From NCBI GenBank assembly GCA_017860675.1, contig JAGDMV010000088.1, positions 1 to 7,466 of the forward strand: 7,466 nt of DNA, in the 5' to 3' direction. This document shows, one piece after another, positions 5,455 to 7,466 of the stretch. The position numbers and the translations under genes are program-made. This DNA comes from Chloroflexota bacterium. Lineage in GTDB: Bacteria > Chloroflexota > Limnocylindria > Limnocylindrales > CSP1-4. The number at the start of each line of letters is the position of its first letter. Position 1 is the first letter of the stretch. The notes beneath the pieces were generated by a model. The model did not search any database. It was not told the origin of the DNA and saw only the letters and a program-made list of their open reading frames with translations.

Positions 5455-5973
5455 CTACCCCAGCTCCCGCTCCAGCACCAGCTCGTCACGGATCGTGATG
5501 CCATCCTCACCGATCTCCGGGATCGCCGGCTTGCGCTCCCGCCGGGCCGCGTCCACCGCGCCGGGCCGGAGCGCCGCCAGGCGGAAGCCGCGGCGCTGGT
5601 AGAAGCGAAGCGCCCGCAGGTTGTCGTTCGTGGTCACCAGGGTGAGCCGGGCCGCCCCGGCCGACCGGGCGGAACCGGCGCACGCCTCGAGCAGGACCGT
5701 CCCGATCCCCTTCCCCGAGTGCACCGCGTCGAGCAGGACGATCTCCCAGCCGCCGGCGACGGGCCGGTGGAGCAGCACGCCGACCTTGGTGCCCGCCGCG
5801 GTCAGCGCCACGAAGCCCGCCGCCCCAGAAGCGTCGACCAGCTCGCCGCCGTACGCCTGCCACGGGCCGCCCCAGCGAGCGTCGAGCAGGCCGCGCAGCC
5901 AGGCCCGGTCGGCCGGGCCGATCGTGCGCACGCGCCAGCGAGCGTCGCCGGTCATGCCGGCGCCGGCCGTCAT
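5455..5973 (-). CDS. GNAT-family N-acetyltransferase
   Basis: GNAT enzymes transfer an acetyl group from acetyl-CoA to an amine on a small molecule or protein. The 172-aa protein has the acetyl-CoA pyrophosphate-binding motif A at 82-91 (DAVHSGKGIG, the Q/RxxGxG/A equivalent). The motif B region TTNDNLRALRFYQRRGFRL spans 114-132, with N116, N118, Y125 and the GF at 129-130. The C-terminal segment KPAIPEIGEDGITIRDELVL is a familiar ending for a common, uncharacterised single-domain GNAT group. The ATG at 5973-5971 overlaps the stop of the upstream RNase gene (ATGA); the RBS is weak, so coupled translation is likely. An alternative ATG at 5955 (residue 7) has no RBS and would also preserve the domain. 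The substrate cannot be predicted from this sequence. Confidence 0.92.
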   Translation of the reverse strand: MTAGAGMTGDARWRVRTIGPADRAWLRGLLDARWGGPWQAYGGELVDASGAAGFVALTAAGTKVGVLLHRPVAGGWEIVLLDAVHSGKGIGTVLLEACAGSARSAGAARLTLVTTNDNLRALRFYQRRGFRLAALRPGAVDAARRERKPAIPEIGEDGITIRDELVLERELG

Positions 5974-7466
5974 CCCAGGTCGACCGTCTCGTGCCAGCGC
6001 GGGATGACCGCGTCGAAGCCGAGCTCGCGCACCTTCGGCAGGAGCGCGGCCTGCGCCTCCGGATCACCGTGCACGAGGTAGACCCGCCTGGGGAAGCCCG
6101 CATCGCCCGGTCGCCTGCCGGCGGCGAAACCGGCCAACCAGGCGAGAAGCTCGGCCTCGTCGGCGTGGGCCGAGAAGCCGCCGATCGAGCGGATGCGACA
6201 GCGGACCTGGCGGACCTGGCCGTCGATCTTCACGGTCCGGGCCCCCGCCTGGAGGTGCGCCCCGAGCGTCCCCTCGCCCTGGTAGCCGACGAAGAGGATC
6301 GTCGCCCCCGGGTCGTCGACGAGCTCCCGGAGGTGGCCGACGATCCGGCCGCCGGTCAGCATCCCGTTCGAGGCGACGATCATGTACGGCCGCCGCGCCC
6401 GGGCGACCGCCCGAGACTGCTCGACGGTCCGGACGATCACCTGCTCCGGGTAGTCGAGCGGCGTGTCGCCCCGCTCCAGCAGCCGCCGGGTCTCCTCGTC
6501 ATACGCCTCCGGGTGGTCGCGGTAGACCTGGGTGGCTCCGCCGGCCATGGGCGAGTCGAGGTAGAGCGGCAGGGCCGGGATCTCGCCGGCGGCGACGAGC
6601 CGGTCGAGCTCCCAGACGATCTCCTGGGTGCGCCCGATGGCGAACGCCGGCACGAGCAGGACGCCGTCGGCCTCGGCCACCAGGCGGACGGCCTCGGCCA
6701 GCAGCCGGACCGCCTCCGCCTCGGGCTCGTGCTCGCGGCCCCCGTAGGTTGACTCGACGAGGACGTAGTCGGCGTCCGCCAGGCGGGTCGGATCGCGCAG
6801 GATCGGAGTTCCCGGACGGCCCAGGTCGCCCGAGAAGACGATCGTCACCGGCGCCGAGCCGGGCGGGTCCTCCACCCGCAGCCGGATGATCGCCGAGCCG
6901 AGGATGTGGCCGGCATCGACGAACGTGGCGAAGACCCCGGGCGCGATCTCCTCCTCGCGGTCGTAGTCGATCGGCCGGAAGCGTCCCAGCGCGATCTCGG
7001 CGTCCCGCTCCGTGTAGAGCGGCTCGTCGAGCGTTTCGAAGACCGCCGGCTGGCCACGGAGAGCCTCCTCCGGGTCGTGACCGCCTGGTAGCACGGCACG
7101 GTCCCAGACGCCCTCGCCGCCCGCGCCCGTGCCGGACGAGGTCGACGCGCGGCCGCCGGGGGCTGACCCACCGGCCTCGCCGGTGCCGGCATTGCCGCCG
7201 GGTGGCGCGGCGAGAACGGCCCCGCCGATCGCCTCGCCCTCGGCCGCCTCCTCCATCGCGGCCGCCAGGGCGTCCTGCTCCCTGCGGTCCTCGGCTTCCG
7301 CCCGCTCGGGGTGGCGCTGCTCCCAGCGCGCCTCGCGCTTGGCGAACTCCTCCTGGAGACGACCCGAATCGAGCAGCACGAGGCGTGCCAGGTCGATCGT
7401 CGCCGGCGTTGCCCGGATCGGGCCGGTGAAGCCTTCGCGCACGACGAGAGGGAGGAGCCCGCAGTG
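5970..7466 (-). CDS. Beta-CASP metallo-beta-lactamase-fold ribonuclease, N-terminus outside window
   Basis: Bacterial relatives of CPSF-73, such as Thermus TTHA0252, are two-zinc endo/exoribonucleases acting on RNA in the cytoplasm. Reading from 7466 the first codons give HCGLLPLVVREGF. The leading His should be the last residue of the zinc motif HxHxDH, so the start lies beyond the right edge. A GTG at 7442 is not the start. Numbering residues from that GTG, zinc motifs continue with DAGHILGS (H179) and FSGDLGR (D206). Beta-CASP motifs A, B and C are ESTYG (E230), FSAHAD (H426) and LVHGD (H458), with SNGMLTGGR and VGYQGEGTLG between. All visible catalytic residues are intact. Residues of about 41-138 form an Ala/Gly/Glu-rich, Ser/Thr-containing low-complexity segment where relatives have a short linker. 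The stop overlaps the GNAT start by 4 bp. Confidence 0.94.
   Translation of the reverse strand, partial: HCGLLPLVVREGFTGPIRATPATIDLARLVLLDSGRLQEEFAKREARWEQRHPERAEAEDRREQDALAAAMEEAAEGEAIGGAVLAAPPGGNAGTGEAGGSAPGGRASTSSGTGAGGEGVWDRAVLPGGHDPEEALRGQPAVFETLDEPLYTERDAEIALGRFRPIDYDREEEIAPGVFATFVDAGHILGSAIIRLRVEDPPGSAPVTIVFSGDLGRPGTPILRDPTRLADADYVLVESTYGGREHEPEAEAVRLLAEAVRLVAEADGVLLVPAFAIGRTQEIVWELDRLVAAGEIPALPLYLDSPMAGGATQVYRDHPEAYDEETRRLLERGDTPLDYPEQVIVRTVEQSRAVARARRPYMIVASNGMLTGGRIVGHLRELVDDPGATILFVGYQGEGTLGAHLQAGARTVKIDGQVRQVRCRIRSIGGFSAHADEAELLAWLAGFAAGRRPGDAGFPRRVYLVHGDPEAQAALLPKVRELGFDAVIPRWHETVDLG

Noticed and set aside
4221..5498. 425-codon plus-strand open frame running through xthA into the 3' spacer
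   Set aside because: It is a +1-type shadow of xthA with Arg/Gly-rich content and no domain. Only its tail lies in noncoding DNA, and that tail shows no recognisable motif.
7440..7442. GTG at 7442 as the start of the beta-CASP RNase
   Set aside because: Family-like residues HCGLLPLVV continue upstream in frame to the window edge, and the essential HxHxDH motif must lie beyond it.

Overview
The window is GC-rich bacterial chromosome (around 70% by eye) with tight gene packing, strong AGGAGG-type ribosome binding sites, TTG and GTG starts and 4-bp stop/start overlaps. Composition and protein style suggest a high-GC lineage such as Chloroflexota or Actinomycetota. That placement is an impression, not a marker-gene result. 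No mobile element, CRISPR array, tRNA or rRNA was found.

Block 1 (positions 1-3821, minus strand) is a carbohydrate-phosphate cassette read right to left. It holds a SorC-family sugar-responsive regulator (TTG start 3821), a short-form class II ketose-bisphosphate aldolase (TTG start 2629), a CbbY-type HAD phosphatase (GTG start 1778, overlapping the aldolase stop by 4 bp), DhaL (960-301) and the first 96 codons of DhaK (from 290, cut by the window edge). DhaK and DhaL would phosphorylate dihydroxyacetone or a similar short ketose. The aldolase would join or split a ketose bisphosphate around DHAP, and the phosphatase would remove a phosphate from a sugar bisphosphate. The phosphatase resembles, from memory, the bacterial and chloroplast CbbY group (xylulose-1,5-bisphosphate phosphatase). 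A link to a Calvin-type or other pentose/ketose-bisphosphate pathway is therefore possible, but no RuBisCO or phosphoribulokinase gene lies in the window.

Block 2 (3822-4164) is the divergent spacer between the regulator and the next gene. It has a good-looking minus-strand promoter flanked by two different perfect 12-bp palindromes, then an 18-bp tandem repeat (3 copies), a degenerate 19-bp duplication, and a -10-like box plus strong RBS for the plus-strand gene.

Block 3 (4165-5067, plus strand) is an exonuclease III/AP endonuclease (xthA-like). Positions 5068-5454 hold no gene I can support.

Block 4 (5455-7466, minus strand) is a two-gene unit. A beta-CASP metallo-beta-lactamase-fold RNase, whose N-terminus lies beyond the right edge, carries an unusual low-complexity insertion of roughly 75-100 residues. 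A GNAT acetyltransferase starts within its stop codon (ATGA).
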